Below are positions 25,560-37,898 of a stretch of DNA of 64,000 nucleotides, in pieces. A program made the position numbers and the translations under genes. A model generated the notes under the pieces. The model saw only the letters and a list, made by a program, of their open reading frames with translations. It was not told the origin of the DNA and did no database searches. Origin of the DNA: Pyxicephalus adspersus (taxonomy: Eukaryota; Chordata; Amphibia; Anura; Pyxicephalidae); NCBI RefSeq assembly GCF_032062135.1, contig NC_092859.1, forward strand, positions 67,288,688 through 67,352,687, read 5' to 3'. Within the stretch, counting starts at the first letter, position 1, and each line of letters opens with the position of its first letter.

Positions 25560-25844
25560 CTTATACCTACACCTCAGTTACCTACATCTCATTCACCTAC
25601 ACCTCATTCACCTACACTTCATTCACCTACACCTCAGTCACCTACATCTCAAACACCTACTCATTCATCTCCTACACCTGAATCAACTACAAGAGCATCT
25701 GACACCATCAGGATACCAAGATGGATTGTCAGAGGCTATTCACAGCCCAACATCAGTGAGATGCCATCACGTGAGGATGAAGGCCAGTATTCTCCAGTGG
25801 CTCATTGGACCAGATTTGGTCTATTTGGACAATGCTGGGCTTAA
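25560..25844 (+). CDS. Possible Pro/Ser/Thr-rich reading frame with 5-residue repeats (unknown)
   Basis: Between a TGA at 25557-25559 and a TAA at 25842-25844 lies an open frame of 94 codons without an ATG. It begins with variants of the pentapeptide P-T-P-H-S (15-bp DNA repeat, about 25566-25665), then a less repetitive tail that includes IRIPRWIVRGYSQ and ends GLFGQCWA. An AATAAA sits at 25858-25863, only 14 nt after the stop. The stretch before it is pyrimidine-rich and ends in cag, so a spliced 3' exon is possible. A second overlapping frame (25465-25851) is also open and reads the repeat as L-H-L-I-H. I do not recognise either; it may belong to the surrounding repetitive element or be chance. 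Confidence 0.25.
   Translation, partial: LIPTPQLPTSHSPTPHSPTLHSPTPQSPTSQTPTHSSPTPESTTRASDTIRIPRWIVRGYSQPNISEMPSREDEGQYSPVAHWTRFGLFGQCWA
25566..25665 (+). repeat. 15-bp minisatellite
   Basis: About six to seven units of a cctacacctcattca-like sequence, with variation mostly at two or three positions. The period is a multiple of three, so all frames that are open in one unit stay open through the array. Confidence 0.85.
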
Positions 25845-25863
25845 AATGTAAAGATAAAATAAA

Positions 25864-27010
25864 GTAATTATTTTATCACTTAACATTAGTGTTGTCTCCT
25901 TATTTCAAGGGCTCATTTAACTCTTTTGAGGGTCAGATTTTACCAAAGTAATGTTGGCTACACACCTTTTGCCCCTATTTTCTTTTTGCAAGTCCACACA
26001 TACTTTTATGGCTAGGAGGGGGGCACACAAGCTTGCTGCCTACATCTCCTATCTACAAAGTATTCATTTGAAAATTAAACTTCCAGTGAGGTTAGATGAG
26101 CATTTACCTATAAAAAATTTACTTATGCAGACACTGATTAGTCTTAGAAATTTTTGTTTTAATTTCACTGGGCCCTTCCAAGGTAAATATTTCTTATAAA
26201 TGGAGTAACAGAGACAATTTTTGTAGTGTGTTTTATTTTTTAACTGATTTAATCAGTTTTGGGAATGGGGAAGGGGTAAGGCTGAATCGGTTGAACATAT
26301 GTACATAATGCAGGTCTCTGCCCAGCTGAGCATAGCTCCTGTCATTTTCTTCAGAGGGTACAGCTGGGGACAGCTTTCCCGGCTAGATTTGCTGTGTTCA
26401 GAAAATGTAGCTGGCTAGCCAGCTATCTGCATTAGTGGCGCACACATAAACAATGCTGGACCCTGCACAGGTAGGTGGAAATCATCTCTGGACCTTGCAA
26501 AGGTAATTATTTTATCAGTTAACATTAGTGTCTCCTTTTTTCCAGGGCCCATTTAACTCTTTCAGGAATGATATAAGGGACACTACATTCCCGTATACTA
26601 ATTTCTGAGGAGATAAACGACTGGTGTGCCCCTTTCAAATTCCAATTAGCTCTTTGCCCAAAGACCTCACAACTCTGAGGTCAAGGTGTGGGGATAAGGC
26701 CTTGGGTTTGGCACAGGACCGGGTCAGATTTTGCCTTCACACCTTTTGGCACATTTTTTATCTTTGCAAGTCCACACAGCCTTTTATGGCTAGCTAGTAT
26801 TCATTTGAAAACAAAGCCCTGCTGCCAGATTCTAAAAAGCTCCTCACCCCTTGACCCTCCCTCCACTTCAACATAAACCCAGTGTAAATAAATTATTAAT
26901 CTTAGCAAGAAAAAATTCCTTGCTTGTGCATGTACCTGTAAAATCTTTCCAAAGGTAGAGGGTGATCAATCTTCATGGGATGTCATGTTTGATTTGATGG
27001 GCACAGTAAT
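25864..27010 (+). repeat. Duplicated unit, right copies
   Basis: An internal near-tandem duplication: 'taacattagtg' followed by a tct-rich stretch and 'atttaactctttt' or 'atttaactcttt' occurs at about 25881 and 26520. 'gggtcagatttt' with the downstream 'tttgcaagtccacaca' occurs at about 25929 and 26721. The second copy carries about 150 extra bases. Other parts match 21780-22490. Together with the tandem array and the short reading frame this looks like the remains of one large, internally repetitive element. Confidence 0.6.
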
Positions 27011-27213
27011 AGATAAATACTGCTAAAAACTGTGTAATAGGAACCTTTTTTTCTGTTTTGTAGCTAACCCCAAAGTACTCCTCTTCACAACTTGCAAGTA
27101 CACAAACACTGTCTCCCATTTCAACACTCTTGGGGGGGACAAAAGGCATTCCCTACTGGATCCCACATTTCCATTTGCTAATAACCCTCTGTTCCAGAGA
27201 AATTGAGGGTCAC

Positions 27214-27395
27214 ACAAGGTAAGTGGCCTTACATTGTAGGCCTGTAATTTTTAGGCATAACTCAACGAAATATGTCCAATATTTATTAAATGTAATAAAC
27301 TTTATTAAGTTTATTACATTTAATAAATATTGGACATATTTCGTTGAGTTATGCCTAAAAATTACAGGCCTAAAATGTAAGGCCACTTACCTTGT
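27214..27395. mobile_element. Near-perfect 182-bp palindrome
   Basis: Arms of 89 bp (27214-27302 and 27307-27395) differ at a single position and are separated by a 4-bp loop. The outer ends read acaaggtaagtgg and ccacttaccttgt. The high arm identity implies either a young insertion or ongoing gene conversion between arms. No coding capacity. No clear target duplication was found at the edges. Confidence 0.8.
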
Positions 27396-27483
27396 AAGTG
27401 AACAGGGTTCATAAATAAATAAAAAATAATGAAACCTGTAATGAAACTGTACAGTAGCAAAAATATATATTTATAATGATTAC

Positions 27484-27530
27484 TTTGTATTGGATTCAAT
27501 ACAGTTATTTTGTATTGAATCCAATACAAA
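27484..27530. repeat. Perfect hairpin, 20-bp arms with 7-nt loop
   Basis: tttgtattggattcaataca is followed after seven bases by its exact reverse complement. It sits at the left edge of a GC-richer segment (about 27540-27680) that looks like part of a further dispersed repeat. Confidence 0.85.
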
Positions 27531-27539
27531 TTAATTTGA

Positions 27540-30500
27540 AATTCCCACCACGCTCTAGCATGCACCAACGTCACCGGGAACTCCCGGGGAATGTCAGCGC
27601 ACTCGCCAAGGGACAGATTGGACAAAGAGGACGCGGCCAGAGGATGGCAGGATACTGAAGGACGTTGATGGGACCAGGTACGTCTTTATTTTTTATTTTT
27701 TTAGCTACCTTGAGTGTGTTTTTTTTGTTTTTTTTTATCTGAGCCAAATTCAGGGTTACAGCACAGAAGGTTATTGTGAAAATATTTCTGCTTGTTATTA
27801 GGTTTTTATGCTTGTGACTCTGTATCTGGAAACTTGGTATGTTTATACACAGGAATAATGACAGCAGCATGAACACAGACAACTCTCATGCTGCTGCTGG
27901 GATTATCTGACAGTACAAAGTGGGCAGGGAGCAGCCACACCTGATTGCCAGGTCTACAGTACACGCCCACTCCCAGGAAGATAACACTGAGCATGCTCAG
28001 GAAGCTCCCTCTCCTGGTAGCTCGATCTCATACAGAAACATAGGAGATATTCATGCACCGCAAGGCAACAAGCAGGGAGGGAATGAGCACCATTGCTCTA
28101 AACCAGTCATCTAGCCATTACAATTTAGTCCCTATGAAACTCATACTTTTATGTTTGCCCAATTTTTCTTGCTGTCACACATCCTAAAGAAGCGAATGTT
28201 CTGCCTAATATATTCCATTACTTGCACTGCATTGTAAAGTGAGCATCAATGTTATTTACTTACACTGTCAGTGCGTTTTAATGTTTTGGCTGATTTGTAT
28301 TTCTCTGAGGCAATTGTAAATATCTGACTGGCTACTATTTTGTATGTAGACATTGAACAGTATTATTAAATGATCCACATAGTGTGATTTATATTTGTAA
28401 TAAGCATGGTTTTCTAACGTCACAATTTATAAACTTGTACTGAAAATTACATTGTTTCTAGAATTGATTGTAGCTTTAAGTGTCTTTATTGATCTTGCAT
28501 TAATTTACCCATTTCTTTGAATCTTGTAACAATGTTGCACAATATGTCTGTTTAATGCAATGCTGATGCATGGTGATTTACTATAATTGAGCAGTTCTGT
28601 TTGTAATTCCATTATGCGTCCTAAATAAGAATACTAGGTTATAGTTGCTAGGAGACCGAAGCGGGGAAATCCCGTGTTATTCCCCGTCTGTACCATTAGT
28701 GCTATATATTGTCACTTACTAAAATAGAATGTCCTTCCTGGAGCAGAAACTGATCTAGGATGGCCATCTAGATGGTATCACAAATTGTTTTAGATCCTAA
28801 ATCATGAAACCTTAGAGGGGGCTCTCAAACAATGGCCTATTTAAGTGTCATTTTGTGGAAATTTATTTGTTTTTACGGATTATTGGCATATTGATCTGGA
28901 CTAACACTAATCCTTTTATTTAAAATGAAACACTAAACAATGACAATGACTAGCTGGTAAAGTAATGAGAGCCACTGAATTTCTATTTCTGGTAAAAAAA
29001 AGCTCCAATCTCAAATTTTTGAACCCAGAAGATGCTTATCCACAGACCTTGTCAATATATATATAACTGAATATCCCAATAAAAATTTGTATTGTCAATT
29101 TGCATCTGTAGTCAGCTATAGTAGAGATGAAAAACCTAAACTGAAATTGAATTCAGATTGTACTGATTTATAGGTTTAATTTATTTTTTTTATTTTTTTA
29201 CCAGCAATACTGTAAAGATTTTTAGTTTGTTAGTGGAATGCACCGAGCACATGACTTGCTTAATGACAGTCCCTGATGTTCCATAAGGAATCCCCTGTGT
29301 TTGCATTACAATAGCATTCATCTAAATGGCTTTATACAATAATAAATGTAATAGGTGTTATGTTTGATTTGCATTGTGCCACTTTAGGCTGACTGTGACA
29401 CTGATCAGACTGAACCAAAATCAACTGTAATTTCTGAAATCTGTGAACCTGGGTTTGGGAACATAACCCCATACATAATTCAGGCCTGCTTGCTGATAAA
29501 TCCAACTGTGTTCTTTTTGTGCTACATTTTGTGCTACATTTAGCATAGAACCCCATCCAGCTAAATCAATCAGGTAACAGAGGATAACCTCCTAAACATG
29601 GGGAGTTCTTCCCAACCATAACCAGTGCAGACCCGCTACATCTCTACATAAATATCAAGGAAAGTTACCAATTTATCTTAAATAAACAATTTATTTTGTG
29701 TTTTTGCCTATTGTGTATTTTGTTAGTATGCCGTGACCATACTTTATTGTTTTATGCTGATAAATGCATATGGAGAAACTATAAATTCGTCTAGAGCTTG
29801 GTTTCACTTGTTACAATGTGGGCAAAAATGAATGAAACACCTTGATTGCCGTTATGTTTGTCTATAAGCCTATTAATCTTACATATATTGGTGTATTAAA
29901 GATGTGGTATATTGTAGCACCTGTAAATAAAACATTGTTGTGCTATTTTGTCTTACCATCTTGTGTGTTCCCATTATTGCAGCAGAAAAGACTGGTTGTG
30001 AGCTAATAAAATAACTATTGGTGTTTTTTAGTGGGCATTGGCAACACCAAAAAAAATTGATTTGTTACTAAAACACGGAAATCCTCTGCAAATTCTTTTA
30101 ACAAGGGTTTGGACCACCCTGAATTTAGACAATTAACTACTGTTCTGCTAAATGCCTACCATCTCTAAATCATTGGTAAATGAGCAGCCTTGTCCAGAGC
30201 ATTGATCATTTATTGATAAGAAATTAGAAAACAGCAGGGAACCAGGTACAATCATCTACAATAATTGCAATGTAATGATTTCTACATATTTCAATACTGG
30301 AAAATTGGGTTATAAATAAACAACAAAAAGTGCTCACTTACTAATTTCCATTGCAGAGCAGCACAATCTTGGTTTTATTGTGTTAGCCTTGGTATATGTA
30401 ATCGAACATGTCATTGGATCTTAGATGTCCTAACAGAGGTAACCCCAAGAACCATTTCAGAGCTCAGACATCTGTGACTTCTGTTGAGGAAGCTTTTTAT

Positions 30501-32098
30501 CTGGAAATAATCACTTATTAAACAAACGTTCCACCAATCTCATCAGTGCTGTGCCATGGTTTTGTAATTCTCTGCATTTCCCACTGTATAGATGTTGGTA
30601 AGATTGCTGTTCCAATAGCGGGGCAGGCATATGGCACAATCAGGTTAAAAACATCTACTGTACAGTGGTATAATACTATTTATCATATATTCAAAAAGAA
30701 TACAAAGATCAGGTAAATTCAAATTTCAGGCAAATAGATACAGTACTGTATGAAAACAAGGTAAATACATTTCTACCTAATCCTAAATTACAGTATATAG
30801 CACAGCCATCCAAATAACTACTATATACAGTTTTTTTCTTTTTCCTGTTTCGACTAAATATCAGTATATACCAAACATCAATGTATTTTATTTTCCAGAT
30901 CAATTAGCATAAATTGGAAACCGTCTCCTCCACATTATTTACTACCCCTATTATTGTATAGTTAATAAATGGTGTGACCTTTGACTTCATATCCCACACT
31001 GTTATGTTTGATCTCTAGCAATATTATCCTCTTTACAAAATTAATTTTATATATCAGCATGTTGTCATGACATTCCTAACATGAATATTTGATGACCTAG
31101 GTATATTATTTTTTTTCACATTTCTTGGTTGGATCCCCAAGTGGTCTAGAGTAAACAAATAAGAGTGACATAATAGAACCGTCTGGATTACTATATGGCA
31201 TATTTTCTATTACAGCACTTTGCCAATGGCACTCTCCCTCAGCCCTTCAGCTTGGTGAATATATTTACACCCTGCAGGTTGATGACTCCTTGGTAGCCAC
31301 TGCCTGCCATTCTCCTAAGGGAAATAACATTAGGTGACCCTAAGTGCATAAACCATTAGCTTGGTGTGTTTCCCTCCTTCATAAATAGCCTTGATTTTAG
31401 GTAGTCTTTCTGCTTTTTTCCTCTTCTAGATGGCTATTTTTAAAGCAAATTGCTTACATTGCTTTTATGGCCCCTTCAGGGGACAAACACAGAGGATGGG
31501 CTGAATCTGACATAATGTTCACATTAGAATTTAGTATTATCTCCTCCAAAGTAAAAGAGATCACATTGATGTAAAAATGATCAATCTTTGTTCATTTTTT
31601 ATCTGTTTTTCCTGTATAGTTTGTTATTTTAGATGTTCATGGTAGCAAACCCAATATGACATATGCAGGCTTTCCTAGACAATGGTTGGGCTTTACTGCT
31701 GTTTACAATGCATATCAGCATTGTAGAAAGTCTCGATGAAAATAATGTACCACCCATGCAGATGTAGTTTTGTCCTAACAGTAGTTTAAAAAGAGAGACA
31801 GGGTAATTGTAGAGGATTTATTATTCTTGTCCCTAGTCTATATCAATTAAATTTAAAAAAACAATGTTTGTTAAAATGACTTAATTTGTTGCTAAATCCC
31901 ACCAATTTCACACTTTTTTTCCATTGACCCCTGGTAATATTTTTAGGGTTCTTCAAGGTTAAAAAAAAATTAATATAGGTAAGAGTTTATTAAGACTGTC
32001 TTGTCTTCATGGGCTGTCTTTTACCTTCACCCCTGCCTATTTACACCCTCACAAAGTACCCTGATTCTCAGGATTATTAAGCTAAAAAGAAATATTGA
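27540..32098. other. Intergenic DNA, no gene seen
   Basis: A GC-richer 140-bp patch at the left, then about 4.4 kb of AT-rich, largely unique sequence without recognised exons, RNA genes or clear transposon ends. The region at 30350-31600 looks single-copy. Confidence 0.45.
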
Positions 32099-32313
32099 GC
32101 TTGATTTTTTTAAGTTTTCCAAGGCTGGAGAGGGTACACTATCATTAGTGAAGCTGGGTAATCCAGCAAACCTAGAGTACATCTGGTCCATGGTTGAAAA
32201 CATTTGCTAACAAATAACTTTTAGGAAATTCATTCCTGGTTTGCTGGATCACACATCTCCACTGATGAAAGTGTATCCTCTCTAGCCTCAAAGAGCTTCA
32301 ATAAATCAGGCCC
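32099..32313. mobile_element. Hairpin MITE family B, copy 3
   Basis: 215 bp, beginning gcttgatttttttaag and ending aataaatcaggccc. The inner inverted pair is 'ggagagggtacactatcatt' and 'tgatgaaagtgtatcctctc'. Same family and fold as 4536-4762 and 13982-14178. Confidence 0.8.
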
Positions 32314-32518
32314 ATTATGACCATGTTGGGCCATTACACCTGAAAGAACTGTGTTAGGACTAGTAGCACTTTAAGTGTATGAACACAATTGACACTTGTC
32401 TACCTCAAAAAATGCAGGGACAGCAGCAGTCAGGACCTGACACCAACATCATGTTATGAGAAAACCTGCTGCCCTTGGCTACAGCCCACAGTTGGCCTGG
32501 GAGCCCTGCTACCTAGAG

Positions 32519-32860
32519 CAGTGGTCCCCAAACTTTTTCAGCTTGCGGATCACTGAATCTCCAGACTACACAGTCTGCACTTTCATCAGTGAAGCTCAAA
32601 AGTCACTCAAAGTGGAAGAAACTGCTCTCTGAGTGATGTCATAATGCCAGAACCCACCCACTCTCCCATCGCTGGTCTGAGCCTGTGATGGGAAAGTGGG
32701 TGGGTTGTGTCTAAAAACACAACCAGCCCACTGCGCTGAGCCTGTGATCTGTACGGGAGACATGGTCTGCGGCCCCTCTAGGTGGGGTGCTTCTCCTGAC
32801 CCCACTGGCCAGAGCCACATATCACCTGTGGTCTCCATGCTCTCGTGGCCCACTAGTATA
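32519..32860 (+). mobile_element. hAT-type non-autonomous element, left end
   Basis: It starts CAGTGGTCCCCAAACTTTTT, a typical hAT (Charlie-like) terminus. The inside is GC-richer than the surroundings. A matching right terminus was not found; the end given is where the GC-rich segment stops, so the element is either truncated or badly decayed. Confidence 0.5.
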
Positions 32861-35742
32861 AAGATGTCCCTACTTTGTTTCAATATGTGTCATTGGATTG
32901 TGTATAAATCAACAACTGGGCTAATAATTAATGATCATTTGAAGCTGCACGTTATTGTAACTCTGGTCTTAAAGACCTTTTACTATTTTGGAAAAGGTCC
33001 ACACAAGTTATTGCCAGTCATGGAGGTCAGCCAGCAATGGCAGCCTATGCATTTTTCTCATGAGATTTAGTTTAATTCGGAAGGCTGATAGAGAGATCAT
33101 TAATGGCCTAATCCCATGCTTGATTAATTGGCACAGTGCACAACTATTGTACGCAATTTTCTACCTTCTTTTAAGCAGTGCTGATTATTTATTCTTCCCA
33201 TCATTACTTGTGTATCTCTTTCTTATATTTACATGGTATTCTTCCCCTTCTGAAAAAACACACATGGTAGATTAATTGGCTTCCACCCAAAGTGCCACTG
33301 TGTGACAGTGTGCATAGTTTTATGTATCCTATAAAGCTTTGCAGAACATGTTGTGCTGTGTAAATGAATGCAATAAATAACATTTAGAAGCATGATTGTG
33401 AAGCAGAATTGCAAGACTTTTATAACACACTATTGATGAAAATCTTGATCCTGGGCAGTACCTCTTGCCTCTAATGGTAGCTCAGAAAACCTACTGCAGC
33501 CATGGGTTCCCAGTACAAACTTCTAAAAAACCACCCAGCTATCAGATGAAAATAACTGAATTATTATGATCTGACTTTTGTATACAGCACTTCTATAGAG
33601 AATGCTATTTTTCTGTAATAACTGCTGTAAATGCAAATAAAATCAATTTGCATTTTATGTGCCAATAACTTTGTACGTATCTCTCTTCTAGCATATCTTC
33701 TTGACATTTTTTCCCAATAACTGCGTAGCTGCGTACAGTTATATCTGTTCCACAATGTGAATTTACTATACAGTCTGGAAGCCGGGCTGTCATAAACCGA
33801 CAATTTAAAGTCTCACGTCTCAGAGGATGTGGTTATTTTGGAGTGGCAACAAAGACAGATAGGCAGGAACGAAGAAACTCTATCAGTCTTTAGTGTGGCT
33901 GACTGTATAAGATAAGAGTCACAAGTAGGGGGCCCAAAATTGTCAATAAAAGTGCCATTGCCCTTAAGCTTAAGCAACAAAGAAAATCATTACCTGAACT
34001 GCATGCATAGACATAACAAATGAGTCCCGATGTATGTAGCTCAGTCTTTGTTTAAAGTAAATTGTTAATGTTTATGATGTGTACCCAAATAATTACCTTG
34101 ATTTGGAAACATAGTATTTTTGGATCTTGTTTCTACTGGGTAAGCTTCCAAAATCAGTTTTATACTATATCATTTAGATCATTAGGGCTAGATTTATACT
34201 ACTTGCTGCCCCATGACAACTACTGTGTGCTAACCCATCATACCCTTTTGAACTGGTAAACATTAAGTAGCTATAGACCATAATGGCAAAATGGCTTATA
34301 TTAAGGCGGCTGTGTAAAATTTCAAGTATCATTTTTACCCCCATAGACAATGCAGGAGGATTATTGGGAGACAATTTTCCCCTCAAACAGTTGAAGTTTG
34401 GGGTGTAGGACTAAGTGGGACCTGTAGTTGAACTATACAGAGCTGATATTAGAAAACATTTTTAGGATTACAAACACCTGCATATTTTATAGCTTATATT
34501 GGACTTCAGTGAAAAGGTTTAGATTTAGCTTATTGCCATATTCTCAATGATATTGTCATATCTTCGTCACATGAGATACAAAGAGGCACAATTTGTCCAC
34601 TGTGTCAGAACAACTTGAGCAATGGCTGGAAGCAAGTGGGAAAATGTAACCCTGATCATAGATGTGCAAAATTGGAGAGGATAAAATGTTAATAAAAATA
34701 ATACTAAGTCACCTACACAAATGCACAAACTATGAAAGGACAGGCTGGAACCTATGGGCAGAAGCATGGTGTGTAGATGGATGTATGCATGCATTACCAC
34801 TATTCAGAAATCCAGATCTGTAGGTGATGGTCTGTTATATTTTTTTGCCTACCTGCACGTCGCAATGTGTTTATCTGATTTACAGTTTTTTCTTGTCTTG
34901 AAGAAAGACAATAGAGACAGTGACCAGAGTGCAAATATTAATGCATCCATAGGGACTGCTGCATGATATGATGGAAGGATGTGCAACATCTTTCTCTAAC
35001 ACCTCCTCGCTCTTTTTCATCTAGGTACCATGCACACTTTCATACTACACACACAGAAGGGCTTTCTCTGACATTATCTTAATAGTCTTTGGAATTGAAA
35101 TTGGCCTTGATGATGCCTAAAATACCTAAAGATTGCCTCTGGACAGCTAGTATCTCTACTTCAAAAACAGCAGATCTGACTGGTCTCTAACATATATGTT
35201 GTTAATATTCCTAATATTCTAACAAAAGAATACCTGTTTGTTGAATGTGCTGATAATTGGAGGGGGCATCATTAGAGCAGTAGAGGGCACAGAAATCTGC
35301 ATTGATATAGTGCTGGAAATCACTGTTGATGCAGTAGCAGTAATTGCAGAAATAGGCTTTGGTGTGCTGGGGAGTGAAATGATCTCAAGACAGCTGCAAA
35401 TACATTATTAGAGATTGGAGCCTTCCTATGCTGGGAGATGTGCAAATGATTGGGCAAGCATGGCTTTGCCTTTGTGTAGATACAATTCAAGGTTCTGAAA
35501 CATTAAACATGGATAAGATAAATTACATTAACTTGATTGTCATAAAGCTTAGGAAAATACTGTTTCAATTGAAACTTTTTCACATTTTATGTTTACAAAA
35601 TAAAAGTAGATTGCTCACCAGAATTTGTAAGGGTTTCTCCACTTTCAGCCACAAGCCAAATACCTTTAGTTGCTGGGTAATAAGTCATGTTGGTGTTTTT
35701 TTAATTCTCTTTTATCCTCAGCCTCATATAGGTGGTCATCCT
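32861..35742. other. Intergenic DNA, no gene seen
   Basis: No recognised exon, RNA gene or clear element boundary. Confidence 0.5.
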
Positions 35743-35864
35743 CAGAGGTGTAATGGGGCTCACTTTTTTCGGGACCCCCGTATAAGGCTCTCCCTGCACT
35801 CTGGCCACTGATTACCTTAACTGTTACTGTGCCCCCTTCTTCTTTTTTTTTGACTACACCCCTG
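35743..35864. mobile_element. hAT-type MITE, 122 bp, with 8-bp target duplication
   Basis: It begins CAGAGGTGTAATGGGG and ends GACTACACCCCTG, an imperfect terminal inverted repeat. The flanking octamers gtcatcct (35735-35742) and gtcttcct (35865-35872) agree at seven of eight positions, as expected for a hAT insertion. Confidence 0.75.
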
Positions 35865-37110
35865 GTCTTCCTGCTTTTCTTGACTTTGAAAGAAAGGGAT
35901 GCAGCTTCTTTGATACACATCAGTTTCTTGCTTTATACTCCTTTTTAAAATACACATTAGGTAATGTATGTATCAAGTTATCCTGAAATTGATTTAACCA
36001 AAGACTTGGTGCTTAAGAGAATATTTGAGTATATGCATTATTTTGAGACCTCTAAATACTGTGATGACTGTAGTAGCTAGATCTATTATTTTCTTGTGAG
36101 GCTCCAGCTGGAGGGGCCATATTGTTCCACCAGAAAGGACAGCAGCTCCAGCCAGTCCCCTGGGGGCTTTATCGTATGGACATTTACTGCTACATTGCAC
36201 AAATCAGCTCTTTCAATCATGTCATTATAAGGCAAATCTTTTCCCAAACTACTACATAGTAGCATAGTCTGTATTTTAATGAAACATGATGCCAAAACTG
36301 TGAAAAGGAAACATAGTCATTATTACCTATGCAGAATTATTAACCTAAAAAGAAATGTCAGATTTTAAAGGTGACTGTCAGTCAATGGGCATTTGCTGAA
36401 TAATGGAATAGAAGATTCCATGACTGGAAAGTAGCAACTAGGAAAGATTGATTAGAGTAAATGAGTCTGTTGCTAAGAAACCAATTACTTAACCCTAACC
36501 GGATGACATTTAGTTCCTAAAAGAATTATGCATCATAAACAAGTGCTAGTTATTTTCAAAAAACGAAAATACAGTTGCCTTGTTCTAATACTTCTCGTCT
36601 GGATCTCCTCTGGCCTCTTTCAATCATTTTATGTCTACATAAAATAGCAATCAGCTATATATCATAGTTCTGAACTGGTTTTCTTATAATAACAACAGAG
36701 GTCCATGCCTGCACATCACCACCTCCCCCCAAGAATAGGAATGCATTTGGGTTACAGTAAGCAGTCTCATTATCTGGCCCTGTGTCTGGTACCCCTAATG
36801 GATATCAGTGGTGACTCCCCTGTAGGAATTTGTTTTGTAACCTCTACAAGATGGCTATAATGAAGCTAACACTTTACAACCGCTGTCATTTCTGACATTT
36901 TTAAATCCATATTATAGTGACCATTTTCAGGAAACATTTGGTTTTGTGATGATAATCACAGCATTACACAATCTAGGAACTGGCGACTCCCAAAAATTCA
37001 ATTCTCTTTTAGACATACAGAGATATATAAATATATTTTATCAATGCAGTTCTCTTCTTTGTATGGGGTTTTTATTTTCATTTTTTTTTTTTTAGCAAAT
37101 ACAAACCAAT
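35865..37110. other. Intergenic DNA, no gene seen
   Basis: No recognised feature apart from short homopolymer runs. Confidence 0.5.
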
Positions 37111-37438
37111 GTGCATTTTTCAGACTTCTGTAAACCAGGGCATTTTCATTTACCTTACAGCTTGGATAATGCATACTCACAGTTTGGGACTGTAAAGTGG
37201 GGCTGCACAAAATATTTGCTGCAAACCCGGGATTTTCGGATATTAAACACCAGTTGTCAGAACTGGGTAGAGTGGGTAACTAGATCCTGTGTATGGGACA
37301 ATGGCAACATCTGTTGACTCACTGCCTCCACAGTCCTTGTCAGGCATCATTAGCAAGATCAATATTTTACAAGTGAATTTATCTTTAAAAAAAAATAAAA
37401 AATATGAATTTAGTGGTCCAAAAGGTTGTTGACCGCTG
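37111..37438 (-). mobile_element. hAT-type element, one terminus
   Basis: Read on the minus strand the sequence starts CAGCGGTCAACAACCTTTTGG at 37438 and continues into an AT-rich stretch. This is a Charlie-like hAT end. The other terminus was not located, and the low coordinate given is a guess. Confidence 0.45.
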
Positions 37439-37898
37439 CTCTAGGTTCAGAAATTTAGGGGGACATGAAGGAATGGGTAATAAAACATAGCATTGGGCAC
37501 AAAATGCACACTGTGGCAAAGACTTGGCTGGGTTGATAGTGGCTGTGCCTGAAGTTTACAAAATTCTCTTTAAACACAATGTTTAGAAATTAACATTGTT
37601 GACTTGTAGAAGAAAAGGGACAGAATAAAAACATTATTTAGATTAACTGCAATACAATGCATTGCACACGGAGGGCACAGAGTAGATCTTCTCACCCAGC
37701 TTCAACCAGGGAAACATTGCAAACACTGATGACATTTGAAAAAAAGAACAGGCTGCAAGAAATGATAGATATACACACACCACAGCATTTAAGATGAACT
37801 TTTTTAAATTATGGCCCATTATTAGAAGCACAGTATGGGAGATAAGCTGCTTGGGGTGGGGAGTACCAGAGAAAGCTCAGGTAGGTGTGTGTTTAGAG

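Noticed and set aside
32265..32285. CTGATGAAAG resembling a hammerhead core in MITE B
   Set aside because: Lacks a stem II followed by a second GAAA box and stem I partner; the similarity is limited to the single box and lies in the long MITE hairpin.
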